From Zonotrichia leucophrys gambelii (Eukaryota > Chordata > Aves > Passeriformes > Passerellidae): 64,000 bases of DNA. The position numbers and the translations under genes are program-made. Location: the NCBI RefSeq assembly GCF_028769735.1, contig NC_088200.1, positions 73,649,894 to 73,713,893 on the forward strand, written 5' to 3'. The notes beneath the pieces are model-generated. The model was not told the DNA's origin. It did no database searches and was given only the letters and a program-made list of their open reading frames with translations. Below are positions 38,060-49,600 of this stretch, one piece after another (position 1 is the stretch's first letter; every line of letters begins with the position of its first letter).

Positions 38060-39550
38060 GATATTAAAGAGTGGTTTAGGTTGGAACAGACCTTTAAGAT
38101 TATCAAGTCAAGCATTAACCCACAGCATGGCTAAGGCCAACACTAAACCATATCCCCATGTGCAATGTCTACACGTCCTTTTAAATCTCTCCATGGATGT
38201 TTACTCCGTCACCCCCTGGACAGCCTGTTAAAATGCTTTTCACCATTTCTGTGAAAAAATTCTTCCTAATATCCAAATTAATCCCTCCTGGCCCAGCCTG
38301 AGGCTGTTCCCTCTGCTCCTGTCCCTGTTCCCTGGAGCAGAGCCCGACCCCCCGGCTGTGCCCTCCTGGCAGGAGCTGTGCAGAGCCACAAGGGCCCCCC
38401 GAGCCTCCTTTGCTCCAGGCTGAGCCCCTGCCCGGCTCCCTCAGCCTCTCCTGGGGCTCCATTCCCTTCCCAGCTCCGTTCCCTGCCCCGGCCACGCCGC
38501 AGCCCCTCCATTGCCCGTGTGAGGGCCCGGAGGTGCCGCAGCCCTCGAGGTGCGGCCTCAGCAGGGCCGGCCCAGGGACGGGCCCTGCCCCCCTCCTGCT
38601 GCCGCCCCCCGGCCGGCACAGCCCCGGGGCCATCGGCCTCTGGGCCCCGGGCACCCCTGGGCTGTGGCCGGCTGCTGCCACAGCACCCCCGGGGCCTGTC
38701 CAACCCTTTCCCCCAGCCTGGAGCTCCATGGGGCCGTTGTGAGCCCAGGGAAGGACCCAGCACTGCCCCTGGCTGTCCCTCAGCCCATGGATCCGGGCTG
38801 GCCAGAGCCCTCTGCAGAGCCCTCCTGCCCTCCAGCACATCCACATCCCACCCAGCCTGGTGCTGTCAGGAGCTGCCTGAGGGGCCCTGGATGCCCCCTT
38901 TGGTGAGGATGTCAAACAGGCCTGGCCCAGCCCTGATCCCATGGGAGCCCCCCTGGTGCCAGCCCCGCCGGGTGTCCCTCCATGTCCCACTGCTCCCGGC
39001 CCTGCCCTCAGCCCGTTCCTCCCCTGGGCACAGGGCCCTGTCCATGGGCAGCCAGTTCCTCCAGGAGATGCTGTGGGAGAAGGTGTCAAAGGCTCTGTAA
39101 AGCCGAGGCAGACACATCCACAGCCTGTCCCTGAGCAGCTCACCTTGGCACAGGAGGAGACCAGCTTGGTCAGGCAGCATCTCCTAAACCCTGGTTGCCG
39201 GGCCTGATGCCCTGGCTGTCCTGTCCCTGCTGCTGGTGGCACTCAAGGTGACCTGCTCCATGGCCTCCCTGGCACTGAGGGCATGTGACAGGCCTGAAAT
39301 TCCCTGGATCCTCCTTCTGACCATTCCTGTAGATGCATGATACATTTGCATCCAGCCTCCAGAGAACATGGACATCCCCAGTTCTCCTGGAGTGCTGGTA
39401 AATGATTGAAGTGGCCCAGCAAGCTCTCAGCACCCCTGGGTGGATCCCATCCCACCGCTTGGGAGTGTCCAGGTGTTCTAGCAGCTCACTGATCATTCCC
39501 GCGTGGATTATGGGGGGTAACATTCTGCTCCCATTCCTGTGCTGCAGCTC
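38060..39550 (-). mobile_element. CR1 LINE fragment F, GC-rich, with RT start
   Basis: The 3' end is reversed at 38060-38110 ('ggtttaggttggaacagacctttaagattatcaagtc'). It continues through the GC-rich 3' region and, at 39300-39480, a minus-strand frame reading LDTPKRWDGIHPGVLRACW, then QKEDPGNFRPVT. These correspond to the beginning of the CR1 reverse transcriptase domain. The frame is broken and the central part is compressed. Antisense open frames of up to 353 codons are by-products of high GC. Confidence 0.87.
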
Positions 39551-40395
39551 AGGATGCTGACCAAACAAGGTAAATGTACTGCCCAGTATTCTTCCTAATG
39601 AAGTTTGTCTTTGAAAAGAAATAAGTGCATATGCTTGGAAAAAAAATGCAGGCAAAGAACATCTAGACCCAAATGAACCAGAAGGTAACTACAAACCACT
39701 TGTAAAACACTAATGTGGCAAAAAAACACCTACATCTCAAATGCTTGCAAATAAGAGTCCAAGTAAGCCAACCACAAAAATATTGATGTGTTTCTACTTG
39801 CTAACTAAGATTTTTTAAAGTGCCAGATAATATTTATAGTGAGATAATATACTCTCATTTAAAAACATTTAAAAACATTTACTTTAGGAAATTAAGAAAA
39901 TCTAGACCTATGCAATGTGAATTAGAACAATAGTTCAATTACTTTTCTAGTTAAAGGCATTAAATCGGTACATTTTTATGATTTTACACAGTGCAATGTG
40001 ATTAAGCCTTACTTAATGACTTTCTTATTTGGGATGTGCTACAGTGAACACCTGACAGTACAAATCTGTGTTATCAAAATTATACATAAGAACTGGGGGA
40101 TAGGAAGACGTGAAACAAGTGATAGAGTACGAAAAAAAAAAGATTGTCACATTTTTGAAACTATCTTTTTAACCTATAAGCATTTGAAGTTGTTGTAAGT
40201 ACAAAAATTAGTAAACTTTTAACCACTCATAGTTTTAACTCACAAATCCAACATGTGCATTTACACATAGCTTACACAAAACATCCCAAAAAGGCAAACC
40301 ACATCACAGCTGTTCTCCTTTCCTTAGAGAAACTTCTCAGCCAGCTTAATCTGGAAGACACATATCTTCACGACCATCACAACATTTCAAGTCAC
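39551..40395 (-). other. Probable TMEM38B 3' untranslated region (extent uncertain)
   Basis: This AT-rich unique sequence follows the stop codon. I found no AATAAA or ATTAAA on the minus strand here; only variants such as TATAAA near 39830 and AGTAAA near 39877 occur. A canonical AATAAA on the minus strand lies near 37640, beyond the CR1 at 38060-39550. The transcript may therefore end early at a weak signal or run through the CR1. A short tandem of 'catttaaaaa' lies at about 39856-39881. Confidence 0.45.
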
Positions 40396-40602
40396 TTATT
40401 CTGTTTTCTTTGCTGTTTTTTTCTTAGCACTCTCATGGTGCTGCTCAGAAGGCTGGTCACAGACTGAAGAGCCATTGGAAGATGTGGCACTTTCACCCTT
40501 CACTTTGGAAGGTGTCTTTTGTGAGCCAAAAAACATTTGGCACACTGCAGCCTCAATGGGAGCAAATGGAGAAGTTGCACATCTTGTCAACATCATTTTT
40601 AC
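40396..40602 (-). CDS. TMEM38B: TMEM38B coding exon 6 (residues 219-286) and stop
   Basis: The exon follows CTCCATAG and reads [17 protein letters not shown], then a short hydrophobic piece ending [10 protein letters not shown] hydrophilic, serine- and lysine-rich cytosolic tail ends [13 protein letters not shown]. TFAPFE...MLFG in human TRIC-B aligns with SPFAPIE...MFFG. The tail diverges between species but keeps its lysine cluster. The mRNA continues leftwards into untranslated sequence whose end I could not fix. Confidence 0.94.
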   Translation of the reverse strand, partial: VKMMLTRCATSPFAPIEAAVCQMFFGSQKTPSKVKGESATSSNGSSVCDQPSEQHHESAKKKTAKKTE

Positions 40603-43600
40603 CTATGGAGAACAAGGATCAAGTTACAATAAAATTTGTGATGGCTTCACAGGTAAACAAGCTAAAAACAGAAGGGGTGTAAGGCATTTTTAACTTTCTA
40701 CACAAGGATGAGGCTGTGCAATCACCAACAGAATTCTGCTCATTTTAGCTGAAATTGGGCAAAGAAAGCTTTTCTTTCTGACCAACACTCTTCACACAGC
40801 TATGAAGGGGATATACAGGGAGGTCAGAGAGGGATTTTTCCTCAGGAACTGTGGCAATAGGACAAGCAGGAATGGGAAAGAGGGGAAATTTGAGCTGGAT
40901 TCTAGGAAGCAATTCTTTAGTGAGGGTGGTGAGATACAGGTTTCCCTGAGATGTTGTCACAGACATCTTTTATGAAAAATCCTTTCCTTAGGATTTTTCC
41001 TCCTGAGAAGCTGAGAGGGCTCAGGAACAAAATGCAAACAATGATTATCTGCTGCTGTGGAATGCAACAGGTGCATCTGGGATTGGTCTCATGTGGTTGT
41101 TTCTAATTAATGGCCAATCACAGTCAGCTGGCTCAGACTCTCTGTCCAAGCCACAAACCTTTGTTATCATTCCTTCTTTTTCTATTCTTAGCTAACCTTC
41201 TGAAGAAATCCTTTCTTCTATTATTTTAGTATAGTTTCAATATAATATATATCATAAAATAATAAATCAAGCCTTCTGAAACATGGAGTCAGATCCTCAT
41301 CTCTTCCCTCGTCCTAAAACCCCTGTGAACACTGTCACAGTTGCTGATATCCCAACCCTGGTAATGTTCAGGACCAGGCTGGATAAAGCCTTGACAAGCC
41401 TGGCCTTGTAGAAGATGCCTCTGCCCATGGTAGGGGGATGGAACTGGATGATCTCTGAGGTCCCTTCCAGCCCTTAGCATTGTATAACTCTATGTTTCTG
41501 TGAGCGATACACAAACAATGTGCATAAAAAACTCTCTGCAAGATTAATCATCCTGAGAGTAAATTGCATTTAATGGCATACATTTAAGGTGAAGACCAAC
41601 TTTTATGTGTAAGCTTTGTGCCTTGTTCAAACTGAAAAACTAAACTAAGTGCCTTCCTTCCACTTAAATTGGAAGAGGGGGATGTTTAATTCCATTTTGA
41701 ATGTATAGGTCCATAACCAGACTTTAATTAGAAGTCCAGACAGCCATATTCATTCCATAAAGTTCAGAGATTTAGGTGGGCACCCCTTAAGACACGTAAC
41801 TTGGAATCAGAATTGAAAAACCTGTTTTTCAGATCTGGGTACTGGACAAGTTTATAATGCAACAGTTTCTACAGCTTTCAGAGATGTGACAAGTTTCTGG
41901 GAGACATAATTAAAACCATACCAGATACACTGTTGCTTTATTAGTTTATTTGCTAAATAGGTGCTAGTTCCTGACTGTCAGTACAATCATCAGGGTAAGG
42001 ATTTAGTTACTCCAGTGCAGCTGGACAGCCAGCTCCTGTGGACACCTGCAATTTCTCACTTCCAGAATAACATTCCTCTCCTTCTTCATTCCCAGCATCC
42101 ACAGTTCAACAATGCCTTTATCATTTCAGATGGAAAATCAAGGACATAAACTTCAAGTCTTGGCTCCCTACAGTTAACTTCTGCAGAATTAAACTTGCCA
42201 GCTCTTTCCCAGAAAGGAGACTGGCAACCACACTTCCACACATTCTCTGGTCTGTTCAACACCAGCTCTGAAGATGTTAAAATTGCCAGATATCTGCTAA
42301 CAGAGATTATGTTTTCTTATAAACTAGTAATCCAGAAGAAAGGCACCATTCTGGAAATGAACAAGACTGGAGGGACTGAAGACTTCAATAGAGAAGTAGT
42401 GTCTATTTTATTACAAAATAGTTACACCTACTTCAAAGTAGTTCTGGTCTGCCTTCCCTTCCCACGCAAACACTTATTTTGTGAACATTTTAAATCAAAT
42501 GAGAATCCAGCTGGTTTATTTTACAGACCCACTGGCAACTGCATAGGTACACACAAAAGACAGAGAACAGGAGAATTTCTTTCTACAAGAATAAGCTTTT
42601 TTTTTTTTTTTGAGATTACAGACATACAAAGCCTGGAATATCAAGTACTAAGTGACAAAATTCCTGATTTTTTTCTTTTCCTCCCTGTCCCCTGCATACA
42701 TTGAACAGAATCAGTAACAGAACAGGTCTTCCATTCTGCTCATATCCAGAACTCTAAACACATTTCTTCAGCAGAAGCTGGCCTTCCCATCAAGCAGCAT
42801 GCATTATAACAATTAAATAAAATATCTGCTGTTATTTGGTCACTAGCAACTTTCAAATTCTTACCTTGAAGACAACAAGAAAGATGGTGTATAAAAACAC
42901 AAGGTTGTGTTTTGCTATTGGCAAGTACTGTCTGCGTTGCAGGGTGAAAAGAACTGCTCCTATCAAAGTTACCTTCACAGGGCTAGAAATCAAACAAAGA
43001 ATGTTAATTTCTCTTCTCTGCTCTACAGTGGAAGCTGCCTGGAAAGCAACACATGTTCTTAAGTGTGCAAAATAATTATTTCTGAATAGCACTAATGAAA
43101 ACTTGTGGCAACAGTGGTAAGATACAAAATCCAGCTATAACTAAATTAAGATTTTCACTTTATATAATATTACTACGCTTTGTCTTCATAAATCATCAAG
43201 TCCAGCACTACTTCAGACACCCAACAAACTCCTATTTGACAAATACTCCTCAAATCAATGCTCCTATTCAGACTTTATATGTCAGCTTGACTCTCTTCTT
43301 CCTCTCCCAATATATCTTATATATATTAATATATCTACTCCAGCAGTTCTGGGGCTGTATCAGCTTAAACCTGACTGGAGCCAGGCCTGTATGGCCAGGT
43401 TTTGCCAACACAGCTGTGCTGACCCGAGACAGGCAAAGATTTCCACTCTATTTCCAGTTTACAGCAATCTTTGTTGTGGTACTAAATCCCTTCCTAGGTA
43501 TGCAGCCAGAAAGCAAGAGATCTTTGGTCAGTTATCCAGAATTCTGTGCATTTCTTAATCTGCATGTGACATGTACAGGTGACATTCCTGTTATCACAGA

Positions 43601-46600
43601 GCATCTATTGTGGATCTGTTCTTCATTGTCTTTTCAGGAACCAAAAAACTACATCAAATTCCTTCTCAAGAAGCCCAAAAAACAACACTGTGTACACAGG
43701 CATCTCATCCATTTGCAAGATGTTTGATGTTTTTAACTCTGTAACTTATTTCAATTTAATGCTCTTAATACTTATACATAAACAAAACTTTTGAATTTTT
43801 TTTTAGTTACTTTGAGCCATACCCACAGTGGAGAAGGAGAATATATGCAAGTGATGCCAATCAGTACGCATTGTTCTGATGTTGCACCTGTAAAGACACT
43901 TTTATTTGTGTCTACAGTGCTATTTATGACAGTCACCTTTTCTTCTGTAAGTTTACTTTCAAGACTGCCATTTAGGCACTGGCAAGAGAAAGAGAAACTC
44001 TAAATACTTAGAATTTCAGAAAAAGCCAACAACTAACACAATGCACAAGAAGTTGAAATATTGCCAAAGAGAAGGCTACAAATATCTCTCCTGTTATTCT
44101 GTGTCTAGGAGTGGCTGCTGAAAGGCAAGATAGCTTTTTAAAAAAATAAAATTATTATTTTTAAAGACCTGACTGTAACCTGGGAAAGATCAAAAGAATT
44201 TTAGGAAATTATCACAGTGACCTTATCTTGACTTACAATAATAGCTTGTGGCTTTCCAGCCTGTTTCAATTCTCATTTTACAGAGAAAACCAGGAGGCAT
44301 GTAATATTCCTCATTCTTTGCTCCTGCAAGAGAAGTAACTTTTCCCATCTTACAGGTCATTTCTGCTATACTGAATAACCAATTTGTACTTTCTCAAATA
44401 ATTGATGTCTTTGGAGGAAAATAGCACTGGCAGCAAAAGTAAGTGTTCAAAGGAAGCCATCTTAGTGATGCTCAGAAGATACACCAAAATTCACTCGTGT
44501 ATTTCTAGTACCACTGTGCCTTCATTTTGGATAGAAGATCATGTCCCTGTAAGACAAACTGAACCAAAACTGCTTTCTAGCAACTCCTCACTAGGTATTT
44601 ATCACTTTCTGACAAGTTTTGTTGATTTCTCTTCCCATTTGCAGCTCTTGGGCTGTGAACATAAAATGATTAAAACATCACTACAAGTCCCAAAGTTCAT
44701 TGTCCCATCTTTCAAAGGATACACACCAAAACAGAGTACAAATATGTCCTCATGGTTTGGTTTTTGGGGTTTTTTTTGCTTCAACCACTGAGAGCAAGTG
44801 TCCACACCAGGAGCCAGCAAAACAACAGCTAACTTGTTGCAGGTTTTTAAAAAAAACTTACTAGGACATGTGCAGGAGCTCATTGGTTTCAGGTTTCCAC
44901 ACTCCTCTCACCAGCTGCTCAAAGTTGGAAATTAAGCCACCACCAGCACCTGAAATTGCAGAGATTTATGGCAAGTTTCCACTGACTGCTGCCACTGCTA
45001 TGCCATTGCTCCCAGAAAAACTCATGACACCAGGTGCTAAATGTGGCACCAAAGCCCAGACTTAAAAAGATTTAATCCAACCTCCCATACAAACAAAACT
45101 CAAACAGCCACGAGAACTCAGAGGCTGAGATACTCAGCAAGAAGCCCAGGTCTGCCTGTAAGTGACAGCATCTGAACTGATGCAATCATCACATTCACAC
45201 GTGTTGCTTTCCATAGCAACACAGAATCAAGCAGGAACAGGAGCTGCACAACTACTTTCTGAAGGGACCCTGACGGTGTAGCTGCAAATACAGCTGTCAG
45301 GAAGGTGGCTTCCAGAATTCCAAATGGCAGGCAGGCAACAAGGGTCAGCCCTTGTTTAAAATCAAGTTACAACCCAAAAACCTCAGATACCCAGTTCTCC
45401 TCTTCAGCCTCATGCAAGGACACAGTTCTGAGGCAATAATGCTGTTGGAAAGTTCAGCAACAGCTACACAGAAGATTTACTTCTTTAGTGTCATCAACTG
45501 CCCATCCTGCAAGCTCTCGTAAGACCTTCTGAAGGGAACTCCCCTCCAAGTTCTTCAATGTCACCCTTAATTCAGGCAGAAAATCTGCAGCACAAGCTTT
45601 TTCCTTCAGGGGACATCAGACTGCATCAGGACTACCATGCCCAGCACAGCAAGGATGGTGCTACAGTTCTGCTGTAGGGGCTAGACATTTAAACACCACC
45701 CCAAAAAACCCCAAACCCTCAGAACAAGATGCTGTGCATGTTACCTCTGGCCCAGCCCACAGCCACCATGATCAGACAGGCATCTTTGTAGACAGTGTCT
45801 GCATGTGCAATGCCATCTGTGATCTTCCAGGTCCTTGTCACTTCTTTCATCCCTGCCACCAGAAGACGAAGAGGCAGAAAGGAAAAGCAGCGGCAGAATA
45901 TGTCTTCTGGGCAGTAAAACACCAGATACCTGAAAATCATCAGGAAGAAAACATTAGCCACATTTTTGCTAAGGAATTATCGTTTTTGGAATGTGTCTAG
46001 CAATGCCTGATATACTACTGACAACTCAAAGTCTCATGACACACATCTTGGAACAAATTTGAAAAGCTTCTGAGCACACCTGAGCTTTTGCACCAAAACC
46101 AAACACTACCGCCTCACTGTCACAGAGAAAAATTTGTTCAAGTCCATTGAAACAGCTTTACATTTTTCCAATTGTTCTGCACCTTATATATCTGCACATT
46201 TTTATAATTCAAGTCATTAAAGTGGTATCTGATTGACTTTGTGTGGTTTGAGTTTATCTTGTGAGTTACTTTTTGTTTAGTTTGGTGTAGGGGGGTTGTT
46301 TTGTTTTGGTTTTTTTTCTGGGATTTTTTTTTAAATAGAATTACAACAGGGTGCTAAATTAAATGCTGACTCTGTGTTTCCAGACTGTAGGTACCTGGAA
46401 TTATATAACTTCAGCAAGAATGCCTCCACTAGTTAATGTCATACTACATGAAATGCATGGCTATTTTTAAACACATTTTACATCCTAGTACTCACCAATT
46501 CTAGCTTTTACAGCTTGCCAGTTACAAGCACATTTCTTTATTCAAAGCATTGAAAGAACACTACACAAAATATCTTTGATCAACTTGCTTTTAAAACCAA

Positions 46601-49600
46601 GTAAAGATGGCTAACAGTTAAATCCTAAGCGACAGTAAATTCTAAAAGATCAGATTATGTAGTGTTTTATTATATGTCTTCAATAATAAATAAAATTCAG
46701 TTCTTACCGAGACATTCACAAAAACCCAATCAAGATTAAGTATGTTGATTAAGTTATCTTAAGTAGATTATTTCAGCACAGGAGTAAGAGTAAAAATTGC
46801 ATAAGAGCAGAGAAAGTGTTTAAAAAGAAGGATAAATTTTGTTTTCTTAAAAGAAAAAAAAAAGACACTGCCCTTGCTTTAAGGTTTTTGATCTCAATCC
46901 TGCCTACCAAGAATTTCTGAGGCCCTTCCCTTTATCTCTTATTGTAAAGATAAAGATATTGTAAAGATGCCTCTGTATGCAACCAGGCTTCAGCTGATAT
47001 GAAGCCAAAGATGTAGAGAAAGGATGTATTTTACAGGCTACTGCAAAAAGCTATTTAAGCCACCTGCTCACCAATTCACACCAGAACTAATTTATATCTG
47101 CAGAATGTGGGTTTAGGACCCTGAAGCACTGGTGACAGGGCTGAGGCTGGCCCTGAAGGCCCTCCACGGCATTCCTGCCTGTAATCTCTGCTGACAGCAG
47201 ATGCCGCTGTCCTACAGAACATTCAGGAGCATTCCTCAAGCCCAGCACGACTCCACTCATTCCCAGTCCCAAGTGTGGCTTGAGGAATTCCTTTGTGCAC
47301 GATCTGGGACCAGGAATTAAGGTCACTACATTCAGGAAGAGGGGACTCCATAAAGCTGGAAGGTTAAAAAGTTTTGTAACACTCACAGCTCCTCAGTAAA
47401 ACCTCCTTTAATTTCTGCACAGCAAATCACATTTGACGACAGTGAGTTAAGAGAAATCCTGCTCTCTTCAAGTGTACTCCTAGCTTGTGTCACTTGAAAC
47501 AAGCAATGAGTCTGCCCACATCAGACTGACACAACCAGAGGCAGATTCTGTTAATAATTCATTAATAATACATATTATTCACTTCACCAAATTAAATGTG
47601 TCATTTTCTACTACAACACAAAGACCATAAAACTAATACCCAGACAGATAAAAACACTTGTTTTCATTTTAATGAATTTACAACTGTAAAACTTATGGGG
47701 CAAGTGGAACTAAAGGATTTTAAGCAGGTCAGACTATCCAAATATAGTGATTGAGATTTCTACACTCAAAACCCCACTGCTGCTCATAACTTTTGTTAAG
47801 TTTGAAGTTTTCTTCAAAGATCACTTTCTGGAACAAATGAACTCCACTGCAAGACCACATTTATATGAAAATAACTCTAGAATGGCTTTTTTACACTCCA
47901 AACAGGCCAAAATGTCTAATACTTAATTCAATTAAACAATTCAGTCAGCTACTGTCTTCCACCACAACACCTGCCCTCCTGGGACTGAATGAAATACAGG
48001 GAAAAAAAAGTGTCTGGTAAGTAGGAACTGGAGGAAAGATGTGTCTTGGAACTTCAGTTACAGGAAAAGCCAAAAATTTTACATCAGCCAGGTTCTGATC
48101 TTTAAGAACTACTTTTTAAAAACTTGACTGCATTTATGACATATCTATATTCAATAAATCAGCAACTGAATAACTTTATTAAAAAGTAATGTTTGCAGCT
48201 GTTTGACCAGGAATACTAAAAAACCTAAGACAAGTCTAATCTAGCAACAGAGCATTTGGTTACACAACAGGCTGTAAGAGTTGCTCTCTGTTCCCAGAGA
48301 ACAAGATCATAGAGAATGATCCTGGATGAAGAGACAGCATCCAAATCCACATTTTTAAGTAAAAATACATGGAACCTTGATGGTGTCAGTTTACAGCACA
48401 CAGCCTCCTTAGAGCCAGCATCACTCATCTTACCCAGCTGTGGCTGCTTACCAGACTGAGGATGCCAGTAGAATATTTATGGTCTTTGCCAGAAATGCTA
48501 CTGGAGGTTCACCAAGCATCAAGGAGGACAAAACTGAGCCCCCAAAGCAATACAGCATTGCACTAAACCAGCAGGCCAAGGGACTTCGGACCGACACTTC
48601 CACAACTCCTGTGGGAAAAAAAAAACAACAACATATAACATTCTGCATAAACAGAAATGAAAACTGGAGAATAACATCGTGTTTTAAAGGTCAGTATTTT
48701 TCAGTTTAGTTCCTTCAGGTAACGAAAAATTCTCCAATAAACAGCAGGCTCTCACAGGAAAATTTTCCAGAAATACAAACCTCAGGGTAGAGTGACTTTA
48801 ACTCAAACTCCTAAACAGAAGTGAAAGGCTGACACAAAGTGTTCTCTGAATCTTTTGTGCATTAGTTTGTTACATCTAGATACCAAGAGGAAAAAGCTTT
48901 CAGAGCATAGCAATGAGGTCTTGTTGTTAACAACCTGACACAGGGACACAGTTGCTTTCAAATTTGTATTAAAAACACCTAAGTGGCTAATCTAAACAGG
49001 ATTGCTGACATTTTGGAGGGTTATTCTACAAATTACATTTCTACTTTTGAGTGTTCCAAGAATTCAAGGTAACTATTTTCTCTTCTTTTCTCACAATATC
49101 CTGCTGTGATCGCTGGCCAAAACTGCATCCAAGATAATTATCAAATCGTTTTCACCTGCACTCTTGAAGAGAGGGAGGGAAAAAAGGTTACCTTGAACTA
49201 TAATAATAAATGTAAATTTTTTCTCATTATCAAAAGGTTGACAATTTGTTAACTTCATCATCTTTAAAATGAACTATCATTTTAAAGTGCAAGTTAACAA
49301 TGCCTAAAAGAGTACATAATATTCAAAGATTGTACTGGAGGTAATGGGAAGCATTAACCATTTTCAGAGGAAAAAAACATTTTACAAAAGTTAGAAATAT
49401 GCTCAAGTAGTTGTTTTGACTATTTCCTTAGACTTTAAAAGTTCAGGGTTGCCAAAGCTTCCCCTTTACACTTGGTTCTGAGCTGTTTGCCTGAACCAGT
49501 TTAATTTTCTGTAGTCCAAAGGCTACAAGTTCACAAAAGTTCCAAAGTTCACAAAAGCACTACTGTCTGCCCCAAAATGAAATCTGCCATCTGTTCCCAA

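Larger units (their letters stand above)
40603..42864 (-). other. TMEM38B intron 5
   Basis: Holds an old CR1 3' end (about 40810-41507) that was later interrupted by a solo LTR (40955-41339). Both are antisense to the gene. The remainder, 41508-42864, is AT-rich and unremarkable apart from a poly-T run at about 42598-42611. Confidence 0.85.

Noticed and set aside
38181..39242. 353-codon minus-strand open frame
   Set aside because: It lies wholly inside a GC-rich CR1 fragment; composition (Gly/Pro/Ala/Arg) and neighbouring CR1 motifs show it is a by-product, not a gene.
42195..42704. 169-codon plus-strand frame in TMEM38B intron 5
   Set aside because: Antisense, interrupted by poly-Phe from a poly-T run, no domain.
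43095..43727. 210-codon plus-strand frame in TMEM38B intron 4
   Set aside because: Antisense to a real gene, AT-rich, no recognisable domain and no known homologue; most likely chance.
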